From NCBI GenBank assembly GCA_008360975.2, contig CM039181.1, positions 2,216,380-2,280,379 of the forward strand: a stretch of 64,000 nt of DNA, written 5' to 3'. Origin of the DNA: Lichenostomus cassidix (Eukaryota > Chordata > Aves > Passeriformes > Meliphagidae). The notes under the pieces were generated by a model, which was not told the origin of the DNA, did not search any database, and saw nothing but the letters and a program-made list of their open reading frames with translations. Below, piece by piece: positions 13,389 to 27,640 of the stretch (positions are counted from its first letter, which is position 1; the number at the start of each line of letters is the position of its first letter). A program made the translations under genes and the position numbers.

Positions 13389-16300
13389 TGGGAATTGGTC
13401 TTCTACAGAAGATTAACTATATTTAATGCAAAAACTGACTTGTATTAAACAAGTCTGGGTTTTTTTTAAACCAAACTTTAGACATAATCAAGGAACCTTA
13501 TCCCATTTTTTTTACATTACACATCTTACACAAAGTAATTTGACTGGTATTAATTAAAAGCCTATTCTTTATGTTATCAGAATATTTTATCAGCTTATTC
13601 ATCACTCTGCTCATGAATTGTAACAGTTAATCAATTCATAGCATGCTAGCCACCCTCTGCCTGTTACTCTGCAACACTTCCAGGACTTCAGCATTTCCAT
13701 AACTTCTAGAATTTCACCAGAATTCCAGTATTTATTAAACTTTCAAGGAGCCAAAATTCCCTTTAGCCAACTTCTCTGGTTTTCTTAGATACCAGAAACC
13801 ATGGTATGCCATCCCAAACACATGTGGAACTTCTTCAACTGTGTCTTATGGCCTAAGAAAAAATTAAGTGAACATATACAGGTTTGGCCAAAGAACCTGC
13901 ATTTAATTTCATCTTCAAGACCTTATTTACATAACATAGCAGCACATTCAGGCACTATGCGAGGAAAGCACCTTAAGTTGCTTAACAAAATCATCTTCAG
14001 ATAAAACCGAAATTAGCGCTGGCAGAGCTCTAAGAATTTTTTGGCTAATCATTTGCAGCAAAGTGCTTAATTGTGACACAGAATGGCTTCAAGGGCGGAG
14101 TGAAAAAGCAAGTTTTGATTTTTAGGTTTTGTCTAGAATGTTTCATCCCCAACCCTATTTCAAAAAATGTGACAGCTAACATTCTGTTATTAACATGATT
14201 TCACTGTAAAATTAAGGAAGCAATAGGAAATTAAAGTTTTTTTTCTCATGCACATTTTGCTTTTTTACTTACTGGTGCAATAAGGCCAAAGGAAAGACAC
14301 AGGTAACTAAGTAGTATAAATGTAGAACTGAGAAACATCTCTGTCCTCTCCACTTGAACCAGTCCTCCATATGATGCTGTACTTAAAGGTAATTGTATCA
14401 CAACTGTGGCCATCAAGACACCCATTTGTGGTATCTCAACCTGAGAGCTCGTTTTGTGCAGCATGCCAGGGCTGCCATGAAAAGCTGAGTGAAGTGCCAA
14501 GCTCTCTGGCTTTTCCAGGTGATGTTCTTAGGTTACAGCAAATACCAAGGGAACCCTTTTTTCCTGCCCTCCAGACAAGCACATCCTCTGAAAGCATTAC
14601 CTGGTGGTAACCAAAGCCCCCCACAAGCCCTGGCCAGGGGATTAACACCTCTGCCTTTGATGTGGCTCCAGAGCTGTTGCTGAGCTCCTCAGAGAGATCA
14701 GAGAGCTCTGGCTGCAAAGGGCACAGTGTGTTCAGGGCTGTTTGAAAGCTCCTCTTCCCCAGCATGATGGGCACAGAGACCAAGGAATGCTCACAGCAGA
14801 GGTCACTCTGAGGGGAGGGAAGCAATAACAACCTGACTGAACAGACACCTTCTTCACAGAAAAGCCAGTCATTGATGTTTTCGGTCTTGTACACCTCACT
14901 GCAAAAGATTTTGAAGTAGTTAATTTAAAAATAGAGCAGGATAGTCAGCTCTAGAAGCAGAAATAAAGTACACACACACTAAATATAACCTATTCCAGCC
15001 TACAGAAAATACTTCTGAGAGTAATGGCCCAGAAGACTCAAAGGGAAAAAGAATGTTTTAGAACAAGGAGGCTATCACACTGTAACAGCTTTACAATATT
15101 AAAGTTAATGGCTGTTTTTCATTAATTTGGCTGGTCAATATTATTTTGTTTAAATTAGCATTTCACTATTTTTGATGTCTTGAATTAGCTGCCTAGCTGT
15201 AGACATTTTCTTTTCCTTTTCCTCTAGTTGAGACTACTGAAAAGAGTGAAAGAATGCTACCTACAGAAGAATTTTTAGTTTCTATTAAACCCTTTCAGAG
15301 CAAGGAGTGATGTTGGCATATACCAAAGCAGTTGGAAGAAATGAAATGGCAGCTGAGAAGAGATCCCAGGCTCTCCAAGACAGCCTCAAATAGGTAGCAG
15401 AGGACTGACTGTGTAACCTCAGATACTGCACTGCTTCCTCAAAAAAATGTGATTTATGACTGATGAGAAATTTAACCATGAGAAACAGTATCAGACAATT
15501 TGCCTCTCCAAAGGACACAGACAAAAGCTGTGTTTAGATTACCATACTCTCCTTAATTTTCTGTGTACTCAAATCACTCCAAGCCCTCACCCACTCTGCA
15601 GTTCCCCAGTTATGAAAAAACAAATTAAAATCCAACAACTTAAAAAAAGTGTGTATGACACACACCCAGCCATGTATGGGACTTCAAACAAGCACATCTG
15701 AATGAGACAGTAACTCTTCCTAAATCTAAACAGCAATTCCTTACAAAATGTGAGAACGTTTTCAGGTTCAGAATAAGCAAAGGAGGAATGTCCATGCTAC
15801 TCAGTAATTTGGGGAGGGGAGGGTATGGGTAGAAGAGAAGGGGTTTTCAGGGCAATTTGGTTACAAAGCTTGTTTGCACAGGGCTGTGCTGGCCTCATGG
15901 TGACTATTCATAAGAGATCCCCAGAAGGGCTGTAAAGTCTGCCTATAGCCCAGGTGCTATAATTGCTGTCTGTCAAAACAGAGCTGTTTTCTCAGCAAAC
16001 ATTTCAGAATGCCCAATGCTAAGTTGATTAGTTAGTGGGTTTCTGGGGAGGAGTATAAGGATGATGGCTGAGAGACAGAGCAAAATTGATGACTTGGAGA
16101 CAAAACTTGGATTTCATTAAAACACTCCGGAGAGCATTTAATTTCTCAAAGAGAATTCCTGCCATTGAAAGGGAAGCAGGCACTAGGAAGGAGTTATTCC
16201 CAATAATGCCTAATTCCCACTGTGAGAAACATGAATCAGTTCAAGAACCAAACAGAGAGGTGTTATCAGTACAAACCCACCTCAGCTGTCCCTTGAGCAG

Positions 16301-16655
16301 GGCTGTTCATACAGAGATCCCATTCCCATGGCAGAGATGTTTCCCTTTCAGCACACCCAGTGCTCTCCCAGAGAGCTTCTGAGGCTTCTCCCGTGCCCAG
16401 GAGCTTTGAGGAGCACCTCCACCCTCCCAGCATGCTGATTCCCAATCCAAACTGGTCTGAGCTGGTGATGTGGAAAGGCAGACCAGGCTCCCTCGGGTGT
16501 TGGCAGCAGCACCAACCACACAGAGCCCATTCAGAGTACAACATGAGCTCATCACTGGAGCTGGGCACAGGCTGAGCACGGGCAGGTCCTGCACACCTGA
16601 GCATGGGAACTCCAGAAAAAACACTTCCTGTACTGAGCTGCACACGGAAATGGCA

Positions 16656-16675
16656 GGGCTGGGAGGGGGGGGGGG
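16656..16675 (+). repeat. G-rich tract with 11-G run
   Basis: GGG-CT-GGG-A-G(11). The run pattern fits a G-quadruplex motif on the plus strand, which is the template strand for ERC1. The nascent RNA would carry a C-rich tract. Confidence 0.8.
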
Positions 16676-19600
16676 CAGGAGGAGTTGGCACAAGGGAAAA
16701 AGGAAGGAAATTAGGGGAGTATAGCACAGCAAAGCTTCAGCCATCTTTTGCAATTAAAGAAACTCTTCACAGACCCTAAAGTGGCAGAAGACATTAGTTG
16801 TGTGTTCAGGAATGTAACTCATCGACGACCACAGCAGCCCCTCACAGACCCCTTTAGGAAGGGCCTGGCCAAGCAAGTTCATAATGGCTCTTCCTGTACA
16901 TTATCTGCCCTTCTGTATTTTCCATTAGCAATCATTGCTCCTGAACATCCACAGTGTTAAAGCAATGTCATTTGTACTGCTCAGGTTACCTCAGTGTCAA
17001 CGCTTACTTCAAGTCCTAAGGTTTCAGGGGTTTGGAGTTTTGCCATCAAACTTCCCTTCAGGCTGAGCATGGCAAAGTGAGGCTCTGCCCATCCTCATTT
17101 CCCAGGCACCTTCACATAAGGATTTTTACAAAAATCCCTCTGCAAGCATTTAAGATTTTTCTGTCTCTCAAAAGAAACAAATAACAGACTTCATGTGGCT
17201 CCCTATGGTTATTCCTTCTCTCAATCATAGGTTAGGGCATAAAAAGGTGGACAACATGAATGATTGAATTAATGTCTTATCATCTAAATGGCTGCCACCC
17301 ACATTGATTCTTCTGTCTAATCCTGTTTTAGTAGAGTCACCAAGTTCATTCCCTTGCCATCACAGACAACCATACCATATAATCACTTTTAAGTGCAGTA
17401 CAATTTCCTCTTCAACCCACTATAGCTACCAGAAGATTTCCATAAATGACACTGGTCTGCTGTCTAAGACACCAGAATTCTAACTAGAACCAGACTGGGG
17501 CCAATAGCTTGAATGTAAAAAGATTTTCTGAGGCTTGATGCACAAGACAGGGATTCAGAGCAACTCTCCCTGAGTTTCAGTTTGTACTTAGGAAGGATAT
17601 TTCCAGGTAGAATCATATTATGCTCCAAGTTGTGGTAGCATCATAGATAACAAAGGGGAACAGCAGGTAGGAGAACTTTTCCTATCAATTTTCTTGGATA
17701 ATCTAGATTCCTTTGTATTGCAGAGGTAATACTTCCCAAACACTCTAGGAACTGTTAACTGGCATGCAAATGGAAATTCCTCCATATGTTCAACAACTTC
17801 CAGTGAAAATTACACACCTCAAAATATCATATACCAGAATCTGAAATACTGCAGCACCACCACTTAAGTACTGAAATCAAATAAATGCAAGATTGGGCTC
17901 TAGTCATTTCTGTAGCCCCTCTGGTATAATGGATATAAATTCTCATGCTTTTAAATTTCAGCAGATGAAAGGACCTCTGTGATAACCTTTCGCACCCTGA
18001 GGATGCTTCCTTTAGATATAACTTGCATTGCCTTTTGTATTCACACAAACAGTAGCAACCAGGATATGGTGGGGAAAGTTCACCCTGCACAAGCTGAGAT
18101 GCCTCACTGCTGCAGCCACAAGACAATAAAAGAGATTGGTTGAGATTTTTACAAGTTCTGACAGCCAATTCCACTACTGCTGGCTGGCTCATAGGATTTA
18201 AATATCTGCATCTCAAGTTTTATAACTTGCCTCCCTAAGGAATTACTAAGCTTCTTTCCAGAGACTGTTTAGAAGGGAAACCATTCACTTTGGAAAAGAG
18301 AGGACTAATGTCCTTACTCTGGGGGCTCTGGTTTTAGCTCAGTCCCCTCTGCTCCCTGTCAGACACAACAAGAGTGAACCTGATTGCTGGGAGTCAACAA
18401 TTCTAATCCATAAAGTTCAAACATCAGGATGCCAAAGACCAGACTTCACTCACAAGCATTACCATGTCAGGCTCTTATTTCCTGAAATTAATGGAAAACT
18501 CTGAGGTAAAGCAATATAAAGTTTCAGTAAGAAGGAATAAAAACATGACTGCAATTGTAGCAAAAGGCAATCAGATAGATACTTTCATTATAGGGAAACC
18601 TAAAGCAAACGTAATTTTTAGATTGCAAAGAATCCCTGTGTGATCAAACTTCTTAAAAACTGTTTGTAGGCACTTCTGAAACAACTCCAAATCTGCTTCC
18701 TCCAATCAAGTCTTGCTGTTTTCACCAGCAATCAGGGTAATTGAAACGACCTCAACTCCAACTAACCACTTAGATCTGATCCACTTCGACACTTGATAAT
18801 ATACAGAAACATTGCAGAAAGAGGCATTCTTAAGAGAAACAGGATTAAAGCCATATGACAAAAATATCTGTAGATTTTTAGTGTTATACCACACCCACCT
18901 ACGGGACAAACAGAATTCTGCTGCTTGTCTTTTCAGGCAAAAGTTAATGATTTTCTCAGCATCTTCCTTGAATGATTCCAAATGCATTTGGGCTCAATGT
19001 CATTTCCTTAATTTCAGTACCCTGTGTTCTACAGAATACATTTTGTAATTTCAGCCTTTTAGACCTCACTGCCATGTTCTCCTCCTGGTTGCATTTTTTC
19101 AGTTCTCTTATAACCTCCAACACAGGCTGTTGGCTCAGTCACCTCCTATTTTGCCAGCATTGAGAATTACAGTATTAAGGATATTATGCTGCACAGCCCT
19201 ATCTGATCTCATTGTAATGTCCACTTACAGACCTGTTGTCCAGGAATCTGTCAAAGCCACATTTGATCCTGCAGACACTGTCTCTACAGTGGCTTCTCTG
19301 TGGCCACAAACCCTCAATATCTGCTGCATAAAGAAGTGCTTTTACATCTTTTAAGCATGTTTTACACTTAGCAGAAGCATAGAGCCTCCCCACACAGCCC
19401 TGACCTCCTGTACCAGCAGCCTTGTCTACATCTGTGCAAGAGTTAAAACCCAACGTGGAAAATAAATTCCTTCTTCCCATGAAGAAAACATTCTTTGTCA
19501 CTCAGCAAGTGGCACAGTAGTGCATTAGTAAGCATTGTTATACTCTCGTAATTTCCCTGTAACGAAAATTTTAAATATCATTTGATGCACTATTGGGTGT

Positions 19601-22600
19601 CCATGACGAGGTGTTGGCAGCAGAGGGATTGCAGGAGCCTCTGGGAGAAGAGACCAGAGCTGCCCAGTGCTGGACACAGCCAGTTCCTGATGGCTCCAGA
19701 AGATCCACTGGAGGACACAGCTCAGCCCCTCAGCCAAACTGCTGTCATCTCTGGGAAAACATGTTTTAGAAACGGCAAAACCTGCCACACAGGCAAAGGA
19801 AGGAGCATGGGGGGAAAAGGGTGAGAAACAGCAGTGGGAAGACCAAGATCAGAAAAGGAGAAGGGGAAAGAGGTGCTCCAGGTGCCAAAGTAGAGATCTG
19901 CTGCAGCCCATGGACAGCCCATGCTGGAGCAGATATCCACTGCTGTCCTCAGAGCTCACACTGGTGCAAGGAAAGAGCTGGGTGGCTGCACAAGGCTCTC
20001 AGAGACAATGCATGAAATACTGCGATGCTGCTTTGCTTGCCCTGCTAGATTTGGGGGCAAAGTCAAGATTTGACTGAGAAACCTGTTCCAGTGAATGGAA
20101 GGGTATATGGAGACATCAAATAAATTGTATGAAAATATTTACTTCAATCTTTCTGACTGCTAACAATTAAACAAGCAAATTAAGTTTTTATAAGGTTTTG
20201 ACATGGTTCCCAACATCCCTCACATCCAATCCCACTCATTACAGTTGTTGTCTTTTCTCAAGGCTGAATTTACAATTTTTTCCTTTTTGAATTGGTTTTT
20301 ACCTACAAAATATATCCCTGCAATTGACATGGGCAAGCCCATGAATGCAGACATTGTTACAGTCTTATAGACATGCAGAGACAGCTTGGGCCTATGGGCT
20401 TAGGGAAAGAAGCTGTATCAATTTAAGTCGTATTTATAATGACAAAATTGCATTCAGTCTAAGGGTCACACTAACGATTGTGCTGAGTTAGCCCTTTCTG
20501 GCAGGATCAGAAGGGGGGTAGGGGAAGAAACACCTTTTACCAAAATAGTTAAAATGCTATAAAAAAAAGTCAGTGTATGCAGCCCAGGCCTTATAAGGAA
20601 GTGTTCTTAAACATTTATTTCTTGAAACACAAGGTTTCAATCAACAGCCACCGGAGACTCTGGGGTCACGATCTTCCCCCTCAATGTTCTGCACAAAGGT
20701 CAGAGAGGTTTTCCCTCTATGAATGAAGTTGCTTTCCAAACACTTCAACTACGGAATAAACAGCTTCTAACCCAGCTTGCAAAACTCAGCATTGTTTTCT
20801 GTAAAAAGACAAACTCTTGCTAAGATATTTCATGCTCATACTCTCTACAGACTCTTTACAAATTAAAGGCCTGTAAAATCTTGAACCTTTATTAAGTCTG
20901 TCAGCAACAAGTAAGTTGAGAAGAACACCATATGTCAATTTAAGAAGCCTGGTGAGTGCCTACACTGTATTCCTCAGCATCCCAACCAGCCTGAAGTGCT
21001 TCTTACACCTTGAGATAATAGTATATCCATACTGTGTTAGCACAGACATAGAATGAATACTCATGCTTGGCATTAGCTGGGCTCGTGTCAAAAGTAAAAT
21101 ATTGTGAGGTTACAGGCAATGTGGAATATGTCCTAATGAAAGACAGAGGTTTAAAGAAGAAAAACAAATGCTTTGCAGCAGTTAAAGCAATGAGGGGAAA
21201 ACATAAAGCAATGCCTTTAGGGTGTATCTCAAATAATGATTTGAATATTCCAAGGATCAATTGCTACGGTCAAAAATGTTAATAAGTGCCACCAAAGGTC
21301 AGAACTAAAATGAAAGGGGCACGTTCTGCACAACCTCAGATGGTATTTTAAAAGAAGTTACACATTATTGTGCATTTGATAAACACTCCTGCTTGTGCCA
21401 CTACCGTGGATTGGTTGGGCTGAGCCCCACAGAGCTGCCATGCTGCAAACGTCACCACATGGATTTCTCTCGCATCCACCCGTGATAAGTTACCATACTG
21501 AAACTTGTCCAGGAACGTATACTTGTTAATTTTGCTTTAGATGGATTCTATTAAAACGTGAAAATCTTGGCAAGGACAGGGGTGAGACTTGCCCACTGTC
21601 TGGGTCCCTTTCCCACCCAGCCAACAGGGCAGACTTTTTAGTTCATTATCACCTCATCAGTGCTCCTGTCAGCTGCCAGCAGTGAGAACTGGACTAAGCC
21701 ACTCACTAATTCCTGGCCCTCCTGCCTCCACTGAAGCAGCAGTAAATCCAGAACAGATGGATGCTCTTTAACCCTCTCAATCCAGACACTTACTTTAATC
21801 AGTCCAATCAACCCACTCAACTCAGAACAAGGAATGACTGACAGACAGAATGATGGTGGAACAGAACTGTGTCAGCTCAGGTTGCTAACAGAAAACACCA
21901 CTCTGCCCCTGGGATACTGTGCTGATCAGGGAGGACAAAGGCAGGAGGTCCCTCAGGTCCGGAGCAGGACCAGCCTTCTATCAAGAGGGAAAGCTCAAAA
22001 CGAATGGATTATAAAGCAGAGCAAGTTTATTACATATTAAGACCTCAGCACATTACCCAAGCTATGAATGAAGACCAGAAGACAAGGGTGGCTTTTGGTT
22101 TTGCAACCCAAGTTGCAGTTCAGGCCACTCTAACAGCTTGCTGTCACAATCATCTTCTTCCCACAAGATGAGACATACCTGGTATTGACTGAGACTCATG
22201 GATTGCCATTTCAGTGCACTGAGCCAGCAGAAAACTAACTTCAGAAAAATGTGAACATTTTATTGCTAGGTTAATGTCCTAAATTAATCCAGTGGAGTTT
22301 TGTCAGTTCCAGACACAGTGCAAAGGAGGACCTGGGAGAGGGGAGAAGGACCAGATGGGTCTGTAGTTCAGCCTGCCCTGCACTCAGACCACAGCTCCTC
22401 ATGTTCCCAAGAAAGTATTTCCAGTGTTGCCCTGCAGACCACAGAGCACAGCTTCATTCACACAACAGGGTAGAACCAGAAATTGCATGTGAAGTTTAAA
22501 ATGCTTCTTAAAGGGGATTTTACTGTATTGTAACACCAAGAGGAACTCTTCTGTTTATTTTCATATTAATATATTTAAGTAAGACCTAAACAACTGTGGA

Positions 22601-23934
22601 GACAATAGTACCTCTCCTATGTATGGGAAGAAAGCTTTTATGTTATTTGTAGCACTGAGATGAAAATCATATAGTTCCCTTGTGCAATTTCTGCCCCTCT
22701 AAGAATATTTTCATTTAAGGACTACAAGTTCTGTTTCAGGAATAAGCAACTAAAGATGAAGTTCTTACACTTAGTTGTGTTTAAGTTGCATTGAGATCAT
22801 ATTTGCCCATCAAACAGAACAAGAAATTCAGTATCTGTATAAATATAGCTAGAGGATGTATCCATACATGCAATGAAATAATGTCCTGCGTCCCGAAAAC
22901 GAGGACACAAAACACATAAAGAAAGGTGTTGTCAGCTATGGTGTGTCTAGGCATCCCTGACTGTGCTTTTCAAACTCCCACAGAGGAAGAGCTATTCCCA
23001 TGCTCCATGTTGCCAAGGAGGCAAAAGCTCCAGCATTTGAGAGCTCTGCAGCAAAGCCTTAGTGGGATGTTCTCCGAAGGGGCTGTGCATGACCCCAGAG
23101 CACTGCTCCAGTCCAAAGGCTTCCCCTGCTTGGGCCAAATGCCACACTGACACCCTCTGCAGCTCAGCACCAAACACCTTTTCCATTCTCCAACAGTTTA
23201 CTTGCATTTCTGCACAAGTGCTGGTTTCTCTTGGCTCCAAAGGCAGCCTCACCTGCAGGGTTTCATTTTTCTGTTCGACGCCTTGCTGTTGATTTTCCCA
23301 TACAGCACAAAAGAACTTACTCCAGTGCCTCTTTCACAACTGCTTCTTTGTAGTCAATGAAAGTCTTAATAATTGTATTTTGATTGTAGAGTTGATTAAT
23401 TTTGACTTTGTTTAATTTGTGGCCTTTGCTGAGATCTTTGGGGCTGGGAATTAGGGAGCACACTGTACCACTGTACTTTGGACATAAGGGGTTTGCCAAT
23501 TTATTTCTTGCCTCATTTGTCACAAAACCTATGAAGCTGCAGTCCAAAGCCAGCTTCATATTTTTAAAGGCAAGGCAAAAATGTATTTGTTTTTCTTCTA
23601 AATTAACATCTCCTGGCTAAATTAATCTAGTTTTTCAAACTCAAAACCAAAGCCCCACTAACAATGAGACTCAAGTAAGCAAGATAAATCCAACGATCAG
23701 CTCAGCAAAACAGAACAGATTTTTCTCTCCAATTACAGCACTAAAGTGGCAAGAAATGCATATTCAACTTCAGGTACAGACCTATCATAAAAATTAAAAA
23801 AAAAAAGTAGAAAGGATCTGTTTGAGAAAAAGCTAGAAGATAGAAATAAATGAAGTAGTATGCATCTTCTGTGCACATTTCCTATGAAAAATCTGTGTAT
23901 CAAATAGTTAAGATATCAAAAAAGTCTACAAAGC

Positions 23935-24055
23935 CAGTATCTTCAGATTTAATTCCTGATATCACTGGAATTCCGTGACCATGCGTGAACAAGTCACTTC
24001 ATTTTTCTTTTCAGTTTACTCCTTTGTGGAACAATAGCATTTCTCCATTTTTATT
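23935..24055 (+). mobile_element. MIR-like SINE fossil, core and 3' part
   Basis: CCGTGACCATGCGTGAACAA, GTCACTTCATTTTTC, then CAGTTTACTCCTTTGTGGAA and CAATAGCAT follow the MIR core order (the GTGACCTTGGGCAAGTCACTT-like, CTCAGTTTCCTCATCTGTAA-like and AATAGCA-like blocks). It is ancient and diverged. A profile search would settle it. Confidence 0.55.
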
Positions 24056-27000
24056 AAAGATTTTAAAATGTAAAATCCTCTAGTGAAAAGAACTTAACTG
24101 AAAAATACTGTGATTGATAGTTATGTTATTAATATTTTTGAAGAAAATGTAGCTAGACAAGATAAAGGCTTTTTCCAAATATCAGAAGACATTCCTGGTA
24201 GTCTTTATAGCCTAGCAAGTTAGCAAGTCCTGAGGTCAAAATTACAATATTACCAAAACTATGACTTGGCATATGGGGACACCTGGTTGATTTGTCATGA
24301 TTTAGTCTCAACAAGCTAATTTCTCTGTTACTCAACACTTTACTGTTTTCCAAACATTTACAAATATTTTTGACCATTTACTGCAGTCCTTTTGTGATGA
24401 AATCCCTGGATCCTTCAAGTTACTTGCAGTTGTCATCTTTTCACAACACTATCCGTGACCTAAAATCTTTATTCATTAAATTAAACTAAATGATCAAACC
24501 AGTTGTTACTTAGATTGTGTAGCTGTAAAATGCCAGCAGACTGAAAAAGAGCTATAGGTCTAGAGAAAGCTATAGCCATATCTATATAGTGCTTGAGGAA
24601 GGCTAAAAAGGGGGTTTAGGCAACACCAAAGAGAACATTGTGTCAAGCGATTTTTCAGAATTCCCCAAGTTTCTATATGCAGTAGCTCCTAGTTCAGGAA
24701 GATACTTCTCTATCCTGCAATCTGCAGAAAATGTAAAACTATTGGACTGGGGAGAAGTGACTTAATAGCAATGACAGCATCATTCCTCAAAGAAAGACAC
24801 TTTCATGGTGCTTAGTGTCATCTTTTAGGGTTTCTAAACAAAGAGTTCTGGTCAATTTTAATGTTTTTAACTCCAGTTACATGTAGTTACTTTCTCTGCA
24901 CACAAGGTATCACCAGAAAAACCCAAACCAACAATTCCCGAATCCTATCGCTACAGAGTTTTCTCAGAAGTTCCACAGACTTGCAGATGATGCTTATTTT
25001 GCCTAAAAGAAATCAAAAGTATTGTTTGGGAATGGAGGAAAATAAAAAAGACACCATGGATATTCCCATACAGTATAAAGACAAAGACTGTATGTACTGC
25101 CAATGAGTCGACTCATTTCTCCAGTTTTCCTTACCAACTCCCACTTGTTGTCCTCCAGGATTGCAGGGAAGCAATTACTTACTTCAGAGGTTATTTCTGT
25201 AATTAAAGCAAATTGACCTCACTTTTTTTAAAGAAAAAAAAAAAAGGAATTTCTGTTCCACTCCAGAAAGAGACTGGAGTTCGACTTTGCCTTCCCTACA
25301 CCCCGCAAAGCTACAGTGTTATTTTAAACCCAATAAAAGAGTAACTTGCACATGCCCAGCGACCATGTGAGCACATCCACACTTGGAGAGCTCCCTCCTC
25401 GTATTTTGAACTATGTTGACGATGTCCGGATGGGATTTACAATTGCTCAAAGCTACTATTGTTCACACTACATTAAATCTACAATATATGCAATGAGATA
25501 CCATAATATTTTCACTTGGAACTTCTATTAACCCGCAACTTGACTGTATTTAATGAAATATGTAGTGCTCACAGAGTTGATTTATATGCATTACTATTTA
25601 CAGTTCACGTTTATAAAAGAGGAAAAAGCACCCTAAGGAACTCATGGTTCTTTTGACTTGAACAGAAAGTAAGAAGTGCCTGATTTGGTTTAGCTCAGTA
25701 ACACCCCTGGAAGCCCCAGAATCTTATAGCTGGATTAGGGATGGCGACAGGAATCACTGATGCAGCTGAAACAGCCAGCATAGGAAATGTACTATTGCCA
25801 TCAACCCTGAGCCAAAACACTCCTGCATATTTTAAACCAAAAATCACAGTCATATTTATATTTCTGGTGTATAGAATTATACACAAACAACATCTTTGCA
25901 TGCAGAAGACTTGGAAATGTACTTTTGTCAAGTGTTGTTCTAGAAGTAAGTGGAGTGGAGAATTCATACTCCTAGGGCAAAATTATACAGCTTCTCCTGA
26001 ACAGATAAACTTTTACTTCTGAGACAACTTCTGAGTGTATTGAACTATACAAATAAAAGCACACGGAATTTGCTAGCAGAAGGCAGTATATTGGTACCCT
26101 TAGAGCTATCTTACAAGCAATCCGTTCTGTGCATTAGTCAAAATAAAACCATCACTGTCTCTATTCCTCTACCAATTCAACACCGGGTTATCTAGAAAAA
26201 AAGCATAATTCTTCTTATTCTTTTAGATAAGATGATCTGCAGTACAGGTTATGATAAAAACAAACTTTTCCCAAACCAACACCCTTCGGGCAGTACAGTA
26301 CATGAAGAAATTATCTTGTGCTGCACCTGTTCCCTAAGACTGTTTGCAATAATGAACTAACAAACTGAGAAAAGACAAGAAGGGTATTCATTCTCTAGTG
26401 TTAGGATTTTGTAAGCCTAAAAATTCATACATTTTAGTACTCTGTGTATATATGCCAAGATCTCTATTGATGATATCTTTCACAGCAATTTCTGTAAGAA
26501 CGTTGCAATCTATTAATAGAAAAGGAAAGTATAACAAAACCTCTGCATTAGCACTGAAGCTATATGCTAAATTTTTCACATTCTTACTTGAAAGAGATTT
26601 AATTTTCTTTCACTGTCTAGAAAACTACGCTATGGAAGGGATCACCTACACTAAACCAAATCCCCAGAAAAACACATCCAGAAAAATAATTCCCAATGGA
26701 AAGGCATGGGAACAAGAGTACAGTGTAGTTAAATTCTCCAGAAGTTAACGACTGGATCTCTTTTCTGCAACTCCTCCCTACAACATCAATAGTCTTGGAA
26801 ATTACTGAGTGGAGCAAACCATTTTAACACCACCTGGTATAGTTTTCAGCAGTTGGTTTTGCTTCCAGGCCTGTCATGGCTCATTAAGATAGTACAGTAC
26901 TTTCTGTCTGCAAGATTGTTCTCGGGGACCATAGAATTCAAGATAAAATGAGATACAGAGGTTTTATCACAAGACAGAACAGGACTGTGGCATATTGTGC

Positions 27001-27621
27001 CAAGGTTTTAGTATCTGAAAAGCTGCTGAAGAAAAAGATTTTCAAAGCAGGTGAAGAGCAGGAGGACAGAAAGGATAACAGGACTCATTCCTTAATTGCC
27101 AAGAGAAAAAAGAGCAAAGGAGATTATGTTTTCCCTTGAGTTTTCACCTGAATAAAAAAAATAGTAGCAGGAGACACCCAATTTGAAGGTTACCAAGACC
27201 TTTTAATAAACTTGAGCCCTAAAAGACACACAATGTATCTGCATGCTGCATTTCAGCTTTCCTATTGGATTCTGTATGATTCACTTGGAGATTAACAGTC
27301 GTTCCAAGGTCAGTTTATGATGTCTGTATTGTTTGGTACTTAGAAATGGATTATTTTTCATATTTCAGACTACTTAAACTAAGTTTTTACAATTTAATTG
27401 AGTGACAACATGGAATTAAAACAAACGTATATGATTAAATATTTAATGCTTGAAAATCGGAAAGGACAAAACTACAGTAGTAAGACACTAGCATGTTAAT
27501 TTTCACTGTATGCCCTGAAAAAGACATTTAAAAAAGAAAATTCCAAAGCTAACAGAAGAACAAAGGGACTGGCGGAGATGCACTTGTCAGCTTTCCCCCA
27601 GACAGTGAATCCTACAGACAC

Positions 27622-27640
27622 AGAGTGCCCCCTGTGGGAC
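27622..27640. promoter_or_regulatory. Possible CTCF-like motif
   Basis: AGAGTGCCCCCTGTGGGAC resembles the reverse complement of the CTCF core (GCGCCCCCTGGTGGC-like) but has one base missing in the GGTGG part. It is a single weak motif without further support. Confidence 0.2.

Noticed and set aside
14436..14894. 152-codon minus-strand open frame
   Set aside because: No recognisable motif, and it overlaps unrelated frames on the plus strand. No sign of an exon of ERC1 or of another gene.
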